The notes below the pieces were generated by a model, which was not told the DNA's origin, made no database searches, and saw only the letters and a list, made by a program, of their open reading frames with translations. A stretch of DNA of 64,000 nucleotides from Calonectria ilicicola. Taxonomy: Eukaryota; Ascomycota; Sordariomycetes; Hypocreales; Nectriaceae. A program made the position numbers and the translations under genes. Positions 35,248 to 48,021 of this stretch are shown piece after piece. Within the stretch, counting starts at the first letter, position 1, and every line of letters begins with the position of its first letter. The stretch covers positions 4,154,001 through 4,218,000 of the forward strand of contig CP085833.1 in assembly GCA_020809705.1 (NCBI GenBank), in the 5' to 3' direction.

Positions 35248-36720
35248 ATGAGCCATGCCATCTGCCGTTCTGTGCTGCGAATCTCCCCTGTGAGCCGCCC
35301 CAGAGCACTATCAACCTTGAACAGCCACAACCCAAACTTGCGCCCGCGATGCTGGCCAGCGACACCAGCTTTTCGACGCCCATTCTCCAAATCACATCTA
35401 GTAAACCGAGATGAAGTAGAGAGAAACAAAGAAGAATTGCAGCAGCAAGCCCGTCTTCGAGAGCTACGAACCGTCACATCAGGCAAGAGTGCTCAGTCAT
35501 TTGAGAATGACCGACCATGGCATAGGGAAAACAAACATGCGCAGCCAGATGCTACATCCCCAGATCCAACGCACGGAGATATGACAAAAGGTCAGTCACG
35601 GATGTCTCTTGAGGGATTTGCGCTTTACTAACATGGTGGCTCAGGGCGTCTTTTAACTACACCAACCCGGCTTCTCAAGCTCATTCTACCTATGCCTTTT
35701 CACCCCAAGCAAGAACACGTCAACGAGCCGATCGAAGAGGGGAAGAACAAGGATGAAAGGGTAGAGCCACTAGCCCTACTTGTCCACCCTCAGCAGCCGC
35801 TATCGTACCTGGAGAGGTTGATCCAGGCAGAAATCCCCCCACTGCGCTACCATGGACGAGACAAGCTACCGGATATTACATTTCGGGCAGAGGCTGATCA
35901 GGAAGATTCGCAACATAAGCACAGGAAAAAAGACGGCAACGTTGCCGAGTACTCGGGTCTTGGTCATGAGGGGCCGGAGAGGAAACACGCGCCTTGGGTC
36001 CGCTGGAGTGGAAGTACCGAGGTGGGAGACTTCATTCGAGATGCGGCACGTGGCCGAGAATTCGCCATTGACATCGAGGGCTACGACAAGGAGCTCCGAG
36101 TAGCTGTGCCGAGCTTTCGAGACCGGACCTACTACTTGCGAATGCGCCTCAGGCGAATGTCGCGGGAGATTGAGTCCATGGCCAAGGTGAAAAGTGAGTG
36201 TGACCTACTCGCTCACCAGGGAGCGCACCGCCTCGCTCAGGGTGGATTTGCAGCGCTGACGGGATGGTGGGGGGTCGTCTACTACATTACGTTCCACACA
36301 GAATTTGGCTGGGATCTGGTGGAGCCCATTACTTATCTTGCGGGATTGAGTGCCGTTATTCTTGGCTACGTGTGGTTTCTGTACATGAGCCGAGATTTGA
36401 GTTACAAGGCGGCGATGAAGGTGACGGTGTCGAAGCGGCAGAACGCCTTGTACAACGAGCGCGGCTTCGACGAGAGCAAGTGGGAGCAGCTGGTGCACGA
36501 GGCCAACCTCTTGCGCAGGGAAATCCGGCTGGTGGCAGAAGAATATGACGTGGCGTGGGACGAGGCCAAGGACCTTGGCGAAGAGGTGAAGGAAGTGCTG
36601 GAGAAGGAGCAGAAGAAGAACGGCAACGGCAAGGAGGACAAGTCAGCAGACGACGAAGAGGACGGAGGTAGCTCGGCTCCGACAGCGCCCGCCAAGAGCA
36701 AGAGCAAAAGCGACAACTGA
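35248..36720 (+). CDS. MCU: Mitochondrial calcium uniporter pore subunit
   Basis: Forms the inner-membrane channel that lets calcium into the mitochondrial matrix. Two exons, 35248-35590 and 35645-36720, give 472 residues; the intron has GTCAGT donor, CTAAC branch and TCAG acceptor. The N-terminus is rich in Arg/Ser and lacks acidic residues for about 50 residues, a mitochondrial presequence. The MCU N-terminal domain lies in the middle, followed by coiled-coil-like [20 protein letters not shown]1 (about 313-330, [15 protein letters not shown]), the selectivity-filter signature WDLVEP at about 337-342 and TM2 (about 343-361). A second coiled coil follows, ending in a highly charged Lys/Glu/Asp tail. 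The WDXXEP motif makes the assignment firm. Some fungi have lost MCU, so its presence here is informative. Confidence 0.92.
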
Positions 36721-37378
36721 CGGACGCAAACATGAGCCGTGATTTACATAGGCATCAGGATAACCGGCATGACTGTTAGCTGCGAGTCGACGGATGCATC
36801 CAGCTGCCGACGCTTGTTGAGCCGTGTGATCATCGTTGTGGGTGTATTTCTCCGGGCGCCAGCGCTGGTTGAGGCTGATAAATGCTGCGACGGAGGGACT
36901 AAAATAGTTAAGCGACCAAGTTAGCATGCGATTTGACTCAACATCTGATGATGGCTGGGAGACGGACGAAGCTATAGCATGGGGGGACGACTTTTAGATG
37001 ACGCACAAGGTGCGAGCTAATGGATAACCGCACTGTCTTATCTCACCAAGAATCCGCGGGGCCAGACAGTGCACGGGGCTCGCCCTTTTCGCGTTTGCAT
37101 CCCACCTCACCCCACCCTCCCGACCAACAATCACTAACACCACCACGCCGTCTCTCACTCCACTATCAAGAGGGCGTCCAACCATGGCTCAGGTGTTTGT
37201 AAAGATTACTCCTCGAGAGGTCAGGAGAAATCCAGAAGCGGCAGGCTTCTGGAACGGTTCTCGACGTCTTCTAGAAGTATGCTACCCTCTGCAGCCTTCA
37301 TATCAAGCCGCACTAGCTGTTTAAAAGCCGAGACCAATCCCCCACACCCCTCACCGGCCGGTACATCTAGTGACGACG
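36721..37378. promoter_or_regulatory. Promoter region of the siderophore acyltransferase gene
   Basis: 658 bp between the MCU stop and the next start. The part 37090-37180 is C-rich with little G, typical of fungal promoters. An upstream ATG at 37183 opens a short frame that does not join the main protein; it may act as an upstream ORF if transcription begins before it. Confidence 0.45.
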
Positions 37379-39043
37379 ATGGCTCCCCAAGTGATACGCC
37401 TGCCTGACGGCCAAACTTTTACTGTTACTCCTGTTTTTGCTGGCCTCGGCTTCCGGAGCCACGAGCTTAATACCCATCACAATGCGTTCCCCGTTGGGTG
37501 GACCGTTGTCCTAAACACCGAGGCTGATTCCGATTCCGATCATGATAATAATGAGGCCAATCACGATGATGGCCACCAACAACACGGCACAGAGAACGGC
37601 AGCAACGGCGTCGCGCTCAACGGAGAGGGCGACGCGTCGGCCAATGCCAAGCGGCACGTTCATTCCTTCTCCAAACCCACCCTGCAGGGCGACAACCTGT
37701 TCATCTCGTCCATTACGAACCCCTCAAGCTCCGAGTTCAAGCCGGCCGCCAGCCCCACCCGCCAGACAGCCATGATGCTGTGGATCACGCTCTACTGGTA
37801 TTTCCACCAGCCCGAGCCCGATCCGCAGGTCCCCGCCGCCGCCGCAAAGGCCACCCCCGTCGGGGCTAAGCCGCGGGGCGAATGGAGAATCAACATTAAG
37901 CGTGAGGGTGTGCTCCGCGGCCGCAACCTGATCCCTAAACTTGAGCGCATGGGGCTCATTGCCTCGGCCAATACCGCTGTAGGGACCGGCCTTGATGAGA
38001 GCGGCGATGCCTGGGACCACATGTTTGTGACACGCCGCATGTTCTGGCAGCTTCCCGGCCGCCTCTTTCTCTTCTCGCTGCAGCCGCAGCCGAGCAAGGA
38101 ATTGTCACCACCCGGAAGCCGTCCCGGCTCACCAATCGACACCCACAGCCCGATCCGGTTGTCATTGCCATCCCCAGTCTCTTCCCTCGGGCGTCACGAG
38201 AATGACCTGTCCGACAAGCCAACACCAATCACCACGGTGACTGTTCCCAGTTTTCCAGCTGGCCCATTCTATTCAACCTCCCATTTGCCAACCTACTTCC
38301 CACCCGCACCACTGCAGTACATCTTTACCAATAACATCAGACACCCGCTCCGACCCAAGCCCCCGAGGATGGGAGAAGTCTTCTATACTCGCTTTGTCCC
38401 CAGCGTAGGCCAGTATTTGTCCTTCAGAGTGGCCTCTGCCTCTCCAACCCCAGTGCCTTATTATGGTCCGGTCGGATGCAAGTCTCCAGAGCATTCCCAC
38501 TTGACTTCCTTGTGCGATTCTGATCTGCTCGCCTTGTGGCTGGGTAAGCCACGTGTCAAGGCTTTTTGGGGCGACTACTCGCCCGAGTTCCTGCCCAGCG
38601 TGTTGAAGCTGCCGCACTCGTTTCCTGTGATTGGAATGTGGGATGGTGTGCCCTTCGGATACTTTGAAATTTACTGGGTGAAAGAGGATGTCCTCGGCCA
38701 GCACCTTGGCAGTGAAGCTGGGGAATGGGACAGAGGTCTTCATGTGTTTATTGGTGAAGAGTGGGCTCGAGGCCGAGTTCCCATTTGGCTGTCGGGGTTG
38801 GTGCACTGGTGCCTTACATCTGACTACCGGACGATGAACATTTGTCTTGAGCCAAGGATAGACAACGCAAGGTGAGCCAACCACAAAACGGGCCGATGCA
38901 TATTTTCTTCTAACATTTTGTCCAGATTTTTGCAGCGTCTCGAGTATTGCGGCTTTTCGCGTGAGAAGCAGATTGCTTTCCCCCACAAACAGTCATGGTA
39001 TGTGCGATTGCGCCGAGAGCAGTGGGAAGGGCCAGCGCTGTGA
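37379..39043 (+). CDS. N5-hydroxyornithine acyltransferase (SidL/SidF-type, AlcB/IucB domain)
   Basis: Two exons, 37379-38871 and 38926-39043, 536 residues. The N-terminal region (VIRLPDGQTFTV...AFPVGWTVVLNTE) is typical of fungal siderophore acyltransferases; an Asp/Asn/His-rich low-complexity insert follows at about residues 55-90. The C-terminal acyl-CoA N-acyltransferase domain has HLTSLCDSDLLALWLGKPRV, VIGMWDGVPFGYFEIYW, the GLHVFIGEEWARGR block and EPRIDNARFLQRLEYCGF, which the splice completes. These enzymes acylate N5-hydroxyornithine for hydroxamate siderophores. The C-terminus (EGPAL) has no SKL-like peroxisomal signal, which favours the cytosolic acetyltransferase SidL over peroxisomal SidF; that distinction is inference. 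No NRPS or siderophore transporter lies in the window. The ATG at 37379 is chosen because the upstream in-frame extension begins with a non-ATG codon. Confidence 0.83.
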
Positions 39044-39583
39044 TGATTGCGTATTTTGGAAATTTGCCCCAAGAGTGATGATTATTGCATAACATTGGTG
39101 TTTGGTGTGTATTGGACTGCGCGTGAACGGAGGTCGGCGCAATTGTGAGCGATGTGGTCGTCATGATGGGATGAGATATGAATTGCAAGAGAGCGGAGTA
39201 GGCATTGGCCACCCAAAGAACGAACCAGAACCAGTCTATTATAGTTCTACAAAACACATGCAGCCTTGCACATTCAACATGTAAGACTAGATGCTGATTC
39301 AGATGATATAAAAAAAGCGATTTGGATCGAACAAGACTAGTTGAACGAGGCTGAGATGCCTGCGTTCATGAGAATGTGCTCAAACCCCCCCCTTTAACAT
39401 GTATCTACGCAACAATAAATTTGGATGCCTTTGTCTTTAAAATATAGTTACACCGGTCAATGTATCCTTCATTATTTCAAGACTGCGACTTGACGCGGCT
39501 TCGGATCTCATAGCTTCATCATCACGGGTAGCAACCTGACCCCCCCGATCACCCTCCCTAAGCCGAGTTTTTGTCGTTAGCCT
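39044..39583. terminator. Shared 3' region of convergent acyltransferase and DUF3433 genes
   Basis: 540 bp between two converging stop codons, AT-rich in the middle (about 39300-39470). No coding frame with a domain was seen. Confidence 0.45.
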
Positions 39584-42500
39584 CTAGGTAGAAGTCTTTA
39601 AATCCTTCAAGGGTTGAAAATCTTCATCATCCAGCAATCCGATAGTAAATATTTTGTCCTCCGACCCAGCTCTAGAGAACCATCCCATCCTGAACTTTCT
39701 GTCCCCTAAGCCCATTTCAAGGTCTTGGAGCGACATCAAGTGTGCATTGTCTGGAATTATTTGTAGAGCGTTTGTGGAATGAAGAATTGATTCTATCATT
39801 CCGATGCTATTGAAACAATCAGGCGCTAGGCCCTTGAACTCCAAATCTAACAGCCACTTCCAATGTCCACTGGATTGGCGTTGGAGACATCCAGAGATCA
39901 AGGCCCATGCATTAACCGCAACAACCAAGGACAAGACTACCACCAACGCGATGGTGATTTCTTGATCTTGAACTAACCGATACCTCCTGGCATTTATGAT
40001 AATTCCTTTAACTAAGGGGGGTACCTTGGGTCGTGTGGAAGTGTGCGCTACACTCTGGTCATCGAAATCTAAACGAAGCTCTTGATTTGCTATCTGGGCA
40101 CTAATCAACGCCACATTATCATTAAGAGCTTTGAGCATCTTTTTGTCGTGCCTTGGATCGCTGTAGTCATCGGCACCAATTGTACCTAATGGGTCCATAA
40201 TAAGTGCGAGCTCGTTCGACACGTTTAGCCTCACTGACTCTTCTTTAGAGCCAGCCCTTGAGAGTACGGGGAACGGGTTACCAGATTCTGGTGTGTGACC
40301 ACGGATCTTAAGTGAGGGGACCCTCAAGGGTGGGCTCCATGGCCGAATATCCGTGGCTTCGAGAATTGGGGGATTCTTGTGGTCAATCAAACCTGGCCAT
40401 TCGACTGAACCAGGCTAAAGTTTGTCGAAACTTCATACCAAGAGTAGTTGCATTTCCAGACGCTGAGGTAGTTAATTATATTGCCGGTATGTGTGCCCCA
40501 TGCATATGTTCTCATGGCCCAAGTTGTATTTTGAACAGCCTCATCGCCTAGATCAAGGCCACAGCGCTCATTCAGATACTCGATATTTTCAGTGGATTCA
40601 ATATTTTCACCAAAGGCGGTCACATTATATTCTCCCGATTTCCGAACTTTAAATAGATCATCTGAGACCTTATAAACAGAGCCGTTGGGACAAGCGAAGG
40701 ATCGCTCGACTTTGATGCTTGTGAAGTTTGAGATGGTCTTTTTTATAACTGTGTAGTCTCCATCCTCAAGCTGAACACAAGTAGGATGCAATTTAGTCGC
40801 CCGAGTAGTAATATTAAGTGACGCTCCAGCATCCTGAAATACGCCACTAGTATCAAGAGATGGTAAAAGAAGATCAGCATATGTGTTTTCGGGATATGTT
40901 AAGTTGGAAACCTTTGACGCCAATACCAAACCGCTCAGATCCTCTCTGAGTGACATTTGACTATAGATAGTGTTATTGTGAAACGGTTGTGAACCAAACC
41001 AACTTTTTTGTTGGAATTTAGTATGAGTGAGCTGTGGTATTCTCTCTGAAGTGAAAAGAAGAGAGGCAATCGTTGTCAAAAAGGCGCAAAAAATAGCAAG
41101 GATCTGTGAGACTGCCATGGCCGAGGATCGTAGTCGGTATGAGTAAAGCAAGGAACGCAATCCGACCATATTTAATGGTGATATATCCAACTCAGAAATG
41201 GTGCAGGATTTAATGGAGAGCTTGGCAAGGATCGCCAAGTCTCTGATTGCTGTATCTGTGGAATTGATGTATAGCGAAACGATGAGCATAGCAAGCGCCA
41301 AACTAGTCTTCCATAATAATATAGAGTAGCCGTCCTCTTTAATGGTTGATAGACCTTCAGATCTTTGTGATTCTCTAAGGGAGATGAGAAGGCCAACAAT
41401 CAGAGCTATAACAAATGCAGTGAATATAAAGCGAGTCCAAAATCTCAAAACAATTGGAGAATAGTTTGAATCTGTCCACTTTTCATATCTTCTCTCTGTT
41501 TGATCCGGTGGGGAATTCGGAATATTTTTCTGCCCTAGGGATTTAAGTTTAAAGAAAATTATTGATCCCAATACTGTGGCAGGGTCTCTATACCACACGA
41601 TGAATGATGTCGATTTCGATTGAACAAGTGCCCAAACTACGATAAATGACGCAATAATGCAGAGTCCAATTATCGATAAACAGACACCCATGTTAATTTG
41701 GAGCCGATCAGACTCAAAAAAGACCGATCCAACAATGTTAGTTTTGCTCTCCTGTCGAAGTTGATAATGGGCAACCATGGGACCAAATTGCTTTGCTAGG
41801 TCCAGAATAGCCTGTTTCAAAACCTCGTTCCTATATAGGGATGTATTGAAAGCTTCAATACCTTGAATCGATTCCCCTTGAAGTTCGGAAACCATCTGAA
41901 CTGGACCGTTGACTTCAGCTATTGAGCCCGAGTCCGGTTGATATCCCGAAGGAACACTTTCTATCATCGTATCCCAAAGGTTTGACTCGATGCTCGTGGT
42001 TGTTTGATCGGATATAAGGGTCAATTGTGGTATAATTCCGTCGTCTATTACTTGTACCTTAGATATCCATGTTATTGGCGAACATATAACACCTACGCAG
42101 GTATCCAACTCCATTGCAGTCCTATTCTCTGGAGATCGAAGATAGTAGCCCGCAGAATAAATGAATTGCGGATACTGTTGTGGTATTGAAGGGCAGGGAT
42201 ATTTATCCTGTTCTCCTGTTGGAAAATATCCTGTTGAAAAATACCAGAAGGGTAGAACGTTGATTTTATCGCTGAACACGAACAGTTCGTCCCCATCCAG
42301 GTAGAACGATGTATTACATCCTTGAAAGTGAAGATCAATTTTGTAATATGCCTCTTCATTTATCTCGTCTTCATCCTCAAACTCTTCATCCTCATGTGGT
42401 ATTTTGGTACTGGAGCAGCTTTCCAGCGCTAGACATTTTATATCCATGAGATGTGCATCCACAGTTACCTTTAAGGGCTTATCCACAGTACCTCGGGTGA

Positions 42501-43356
42501 AGGTTTGGTATGCGAAAGTTTCAGCAACTCCAAATGGATTGGTGATGTCAAATTTCCGAGCAGCCCGAGCGTTATAATATGGAATTGAGGAGTAGTTAAC
42601 GGAGGCCTTCACGAAAGAGTCTGAAACTTGGGTCTCAGTAATGTTAGAGACCTTTGAAGGATATAACTGAAGCAGACTGCTCGCGAGTACAATCTGAACT
42701 TTTAATATGATTGATATAATGAGAAAAAAGAACACCACCAAGTGCTTTTCTTTTAGAGACCGGACCAGGACCATAGGAAGTAGCATTTGCGTGTAGTCTA
42801 AGTCATAGTCAACGGAACGCCCCTGGCCACCGTGCCGAGCTACTGCCCAGGGTGTATATCGCAGCATCTGAAGTTCTACCCGCGACCATAATAGAGAGGT
42901 AATGGTAATAACTAAAAAAGTAAAAGTAGTTAGTTGGCTGGTTCTTTTTTACTCTTCCGAAGAATCTGTTATGAAAAGAATATGCTCACTTGCTGTTGGG
43001 CCAAATTTCCACGGGTATATAAAATCTTCGTTAGCTTCGAAGAGACCATGATTCTTTTGAGAGAAGTACAACGTCAATGAAAGCCCTATTGACAAGAGGA
43101 TAAATAGAGAAACGAAGCTAATTAGGGTAACATTGCGTATCCAAAAGGGAGTCCATGCTGCAAGCTGGCCTTCTTGATCGTACTGCTCATCTTGTGTCTG
43201 TTCTGTTGATTGTAGTAGAGTGGATGTTGCCGTGGTATTAGATTGTATATTTGCTTCTAAAGCATGGAATTCTTCGAGTTCGAGTGAGACTTGGCCAAGA
43301 GTGTTTTGATACGTTCGATCACCCATCAATGGGTCCCGATCATCGTGTGTACCCAT
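39584..43356 (-). pseudogene. DUF3433 multi-pass membrane protein, frameshift near 40390
   Basis: Exon 1 (43356-42990) and exon 2 (from 42911) join in phase: FGPTA then IITITSLLWSRVELQMLRYTPW, a DUF3433 family hallmark. The protein has a soluble acidic N-terminus, a first membrane helix near WTPFWIRNVTLISFVSLFIL, then two large halves, each with membrane segments followed by an extracellular region with many NXS/T sites. The frame from 42911 ends in TGA at 40389-40387; the next frame, one base back, is open from there to 39584 and reads IDHKNPPILEATDIRPWSPP, which continues the family pattern directly after WKCNYSWYEVSTNF. One missing base explains this. A 47-nt intron with GTCTGG donor and CTTTAG acceptor would also restore the phase but would delete the conserved WKCNYSW block, so I prefer a frameshift. 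Intact length would be about 1,230 residues. The family function is unknown. Confidence 0.8.
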
Positions 43357-44506
43357 CGAGTTGAGGTATGTAAATTGCTGGAATGATTTTCATGGAATTT
43401 TGAAGATAATGAGCATGTTAAATATTTTCAGCCCTGCGCCTAGATTAGAAGGCCAGGTGCGTGCTAAATATAGGTGAACAACAATGCACCATGCGATTTA
43501 AGCCGGCAGCGCTGTATGTACCTCAGTGGCTGGGCATAGAATCGACCAATCAATACCGACAAAACCAGGGGCGCAGATCTGCCAAGTGTCACAATCTAAA
43601 AAAAAAAGTAAGCCGTGGTCCATTTGAGCGCCGTATCGAGCCAAAAGCGTGTTAGAGGGTTTCCATCCTAGCTCTGGTTTCAACTGCCATGGTACGCATG
43701 TGACAGTAACTGCCAGATAATATAATTGGTTAATTTTCCGATGACCCACGGCTATTTTCCTGTGTTTGCCTCTCACCAGGTAGTAGGTTCTGGGCACAGG
43801 TTGCAAACTGTTTTTACGTTTAAATGGCCCAGGTAAGCCCAGATGGCTACAACTAACCCAGCAGGCACCGATTGGCGGATTTTGCTGAACGGAATCGCGT
43901 TGCCAAGTTACATAAGACCAGCGCGAAAATAGGGTCACTTAACAATGCTTGATTTCACCTTGCTCGCTCTTTAGGCCATCTGACCATAGCCCGTTCGTTC
44001 CTGCACAGAACAATTTTCGAAAGGCGCCTTTGAATAATGGCCATCACTGCTTCGATGGGTGGGAAAGGAGTACTCACCAAACATGAACACACCCATCACC
44101 GACTTGACTTGTTCCAAGTGGTTCATTCGTCTATCTAGTAGCAGCCAAAGCCAATGATCCCGATCGTGTTCAAGCGTCAGTCAAGTCTGGCACTCTGGCA
44201 AATATTATGGGAAGACTTTTGATCCTTTTCTTTGGGCTCCTTCTTGAAAGTCGACCATATTAATCGAGAATTCACCCGGAATATCCCAGTCGCAAGCTAT
44301 GCAGCGATAGTCATATTCTCATCCCTAGACCAATCCCGCTTTATTCTCAAAGTCTCTGTAGGTCAATTTGGGCAAGATGAACCGTGGGTGAGAAGCTACA
44401 GATATTGCCAAAAAGAGCAGCCACAGGCTAGGTTGGAATTGCATGGTATAACATGACTATTGAATATTCTATTTTTTTTTCACTTATGCAAAGAATTTTG
44501 TTTTGA
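43357..44506. other. Intergenic, no supported gene
   Basis: 1.15 kb between the DUF3433 start and the MDR reductase stop. Short frames at 43498-43938 (minus) and 44232-44456 (plus) show no domain. AT-rich sequence near 44450-44510 probably belongs to the reductase 3' UTR. Confidence 0.5.
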
Positions 44507-46012
44507 CTATACACCCAAGTCCACTAGGAGCTTTCCTCCGCTGATTTCTCCCTTTCGCATCCTGTCTAGACCCTTGTTTACGTTGTGCAATCCATCCTCC
44601 ACGTCGATGATTCGAGGCGGCACTAGAGCGCGGGTAGCTAGCAGCCTCTCCAGCCAGCTGGATAGAGCCTCGCCAATTTCGGGCACCTCATGATATAATT
44701 TTACGGGGATAGTGTGGAAGATGACTCCGCTGGGGGCATCGCCCTTGGGAAGGCCGCTCATGCCGACGAGATGAGCGGGGTTAACGGGCTCGGTGGGAGG
44801 AGTGCCGGGAGGTGAGTCGACCACAGGGGATGTTTGTCTGTGGACTTCCTCGGGACCCAGAGCGCGAAGGAGCAGCTCGGAGGTTTCCCTACCACGGGTG
44901 TCGATGCCGAAGCGCAGCTTGCCCTTGGTGTTGGCTCGGAGGATGGCAATAGCTCGCTCCGGGTCGTGGCTATCGACGAGAAGATCAGGACGAAGGACTG
45001 GGTTCTCTGAGATTCGCAGGCCATGCTTGGCGTTGTCGACGATGAGGGCCACCTTTAGGCCGACTAAACGAGCGAGTTGCGCGGCAATGCTTGCTGATGT
45101 GGATGATCCTCCCCAGATAGCGATCCAGTCGCCCGACTTGGCACCCTCATTTGGTAGAATACCCCGCAGGCACTCATCTCTGATATCTTTGGGTAATGAC
45201 TCCTCAGGGACGGATCTGACGAGCTCAAGGATATTGGGGCCGTTGTGTCCGTGTGTAAAGTCGATACCAAGACAGACACCCAGCGCCAAAGCTGCTGCTA
45301 CGTAGGCCACACCGAGAGTGGCGCCTTGGCTAGGGGTGATCTGCTTAGGGATTCTGACGACATTGAAATCTGATGCTACGGTGTATTCTTGGTATGTAGC
45401 TTTGCGGAGGTCTCGGTAATCTGTGGAAATAACGATAACCTAATTTTTTTCTTGTGTTAGAATATGGTGATTGGTGAGTTTGCATCGGGTTGGATTTCAC
45501 TGACTTGGTCGTTGGCCTTGATTCTTGAGTTCCTCCTAGGCGGCTGGACGACTGTGCCTGATGATTCACGTCCGGAAATGTATGGAAGTTCTGGGATGCC
45601 GAATCCGTAGTCCCTGCACGGAGGATTATGTCTGATTAGAAATGTTCTGATGGTTGCTGATGGATGACTAAAAGGCTGAGACTTACGGTGATTTCCAATC
45701 AATCGGGTTTAGACCGATGGTACCATTTCTTACTAGCAACTCGTGGTCGTGTTGTGTTTCTGGAACGGGGTGACCGCTCGTCACCTCGTATTGCTGTCTA
45801 ATTCCGTGGAGGAGTAGCACGGTCTGGGAGTCTGGGATTTGAAATCCATTGTCGGATTCGCCTGACTGACTTGATGTCTCGATGTTGTCTGTGGGAGGAA
45901 CTGATCGGGGGACGTTGTCGAGTTGTGATAGTGAAGACGACTGCAATCTGGAAACGGAATCGATGCTCGGCTCAGGGGTGAGCGAAACAAAAGACGTAGC
46001 CACGCCGCTCAT
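44507..46012 (-). CDS. MDR-superfamily zinc-type alcohol dehydrogenase / enoyl reductase-like protein
   Basis: Three exons, 46012-45687, 45613-45505 and 45439-44507, give 455 residues. The first 65 residues are Ser/Thr-rich and lack homology I recognise; the GroES-like domain follows (HELLVRNGTIGLNPIDWKS, then GIPELPYISGRESSGTVV). The Rossmann domain has GDWIAIWGGSSTSASIAAQL (GGXSXXG-type nucleotide loop) and VGLKVALIVDN. The C-terminus, EGEISGGKLLVDLG-like, is typical of MDR reductases. The catalytic Cys/His zinc pattern of true alcohol dehydrogenases is not evident, so it is closer to zinc-independent enoyl/quinone reductases such as trans-acting enoyl reductases. The substrate is unknown. 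It is the leftmost gene of a regulator-rich region. Confidence 0.78.
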
Positions 46013-48021
46013 GGTGAGGAGTCTGGTTTTGCAGCAATATCAATTCGTCAATGGGTGGTGTCAAGGGCGGGTTTTTGGTTCTAAAGATCGATGTCTAAAG
46101 TTTGAAGGCTTGATCAGGCGTTGAACTCTTTTAAATGGTTTACAAGTAAGGATACAAATAAAAAAAAGTTGCAGGAGATGTGCCTATCATTTAATCAGGG
46201 TTGTATGCGAACTAGGATGGGGCTCGTTTTTGTTCGAAGCCACGTTTGGCGACGAGACGAGTTAGCGGGCCTATGGCGGATGGCGTCATGAGCATGACTA
46301 CCGAATCAAGCCCGGGTTGGATATCCCACGCCCGCATCTTCGGATGACGTGACTGGAGGAATTGTCGCATTCGTTGGTGTTCAGTGCCGGTGTCGGGGTC
46401 AGATCTAGGGTCCCCACAGGGACGATGGTGTTATTTGGCCTATCGATCACTCAACTCGACATTTTACCGTATGCACCCCAGACTAGTGCAGGATTTAGTA
46501 GATGTTATCAATAGATTATGCCTATGGATATCCTCATCGGGATAAGGGCCTCGACATGTTCTGACGTTAAACTTCAACTTTGTTGGACAGATGGAAGGCC
46601 TCCGACCACTCCGTGCATTTGAAACGGAACGATATATTAGTCGAGAATTTCCATGACAATTTCTCACGGTGAGATTAATCAATAAATCCTGATGGTTCTT
46701 GGGTTTTCCACGGAGCTTGAATAAGCAAATGCCTGAGCAACTCCCGTCAACCCGATGGCACGCGCCCTGCGATGGGATTATCTCGATAACTCCGCAGCTC
46801 CCGTGGGGTTTTCTCCAGTTATTGGATCAATTAAAATCGATCGCGGGTTGCCTCGGTACCTTTGACCCGGTTTGCTGTGGGATGCCCGATGGTGCAAAGC
46901 CCCTATGTAGATGACGCCATCTCGGGGTCAGAGGGATAAGCCCCCAATCAGCTTACAACGCACGGGCGGGTCGCGCATCTTTGCCGTTCAAACGACGAAT
47001 TGAGCCCAAGGGCGATGAATCAATTTTTATTTTGCCAATTCGAGACACGTACAGCTGCTATCCTGCATATTGGTGTGAGGGGCCGGAAGGGGGTGGCGTT
47101 CCGGCGAAGAAAGGCACAATGCATAGATGAAGCTTAGTGAAATGAATGCATATGACAAAAATGCTTGCTGCTTTCTAAGTGTGCATAAATCCCAAATGTA
47201 AGCCGTAGTCGGAGTCATTACCCAAAACTACCGAAGAGCTGCAAATTCCACCGTGAATCAAATTAATAGATCACCCTTGGAAATAAACCAGATGGATTCT
47301 TGCAATGACAAAATTATTTTTATTCGACCGCATTGGTGAGAAAGTAGGACTGCCAATTCCATGTGAAGATCAAAACTCAACCCTTCGTGATATTGGAACC
47401 GATCAACGCAAATGTGTCTGGCCCCTGCCTCATAAAGCTAGGCGAATGTATATTTAGGCTTGAAAAGTGGTGCATCTAGTCACGGGATTCGAGTAGCCTA
47501 TCCCAAACCGCACTGGCGACTGTCAAGATCTTGGCGTGAAGGCCACTCCAGCCATGGCCATGGATCAAGCCCCGAAATGCAATCTAGCATCTTGATCCAA
47601 GCGTGAACATGAACAAATAATTAATCCCGTTATTTCCGAATCGATATCCCGCTCTGTGGCCGATTGGTTTGTATGCCCCTCTTAGACGTACACTCCCCTT
47701 CGATGCAGGTCCTGTCAGGGGGTGATTTGAGGCCTGCCAGTCCATGGGCCCCTAGTTCTGATTTGGGTATGGACAGATTGTAAAAAGGATTCTATCTAAT
47801 GAATCTGAAGGGTGGAGTGTACTGAATAGACGAATAAATTTCGTGACTTTGGTTCGAGATGAAGTTCTATGCGTAGGCATTATTCATCAGGAATCTAATT
47901 AGAGAAATACTGCATGAAAAACTTTCAACCACCAGTTGTTCCATAGTCGGTTCATCCGACTTGAATGCTCTTTTGCCAGCCTGTGCAAGTTCATAGACTG
48001 GCACTCACCACTATGTGGCAT
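46013..48021. other. Intergenic, no supported gene
   Basis: 2.0 kb without a credible gene: short frames of 60-80 codons on both strands only. Part of it is the promoter of the MDR reductase (right of 46012), and the end near 48021 is the 3' flank of the Zn2Cys6 factor. AT-rich runs occur at about 46140-46200 and 47600-47650. Confidence 0.5.

Noticed and set aside
40387..40400. Programmed -1 frameshifting in the DUF3433 gene
   Set aside because: No slippery X XXY YYZ heptamer is present at the overlap and the family is not known for recoding.
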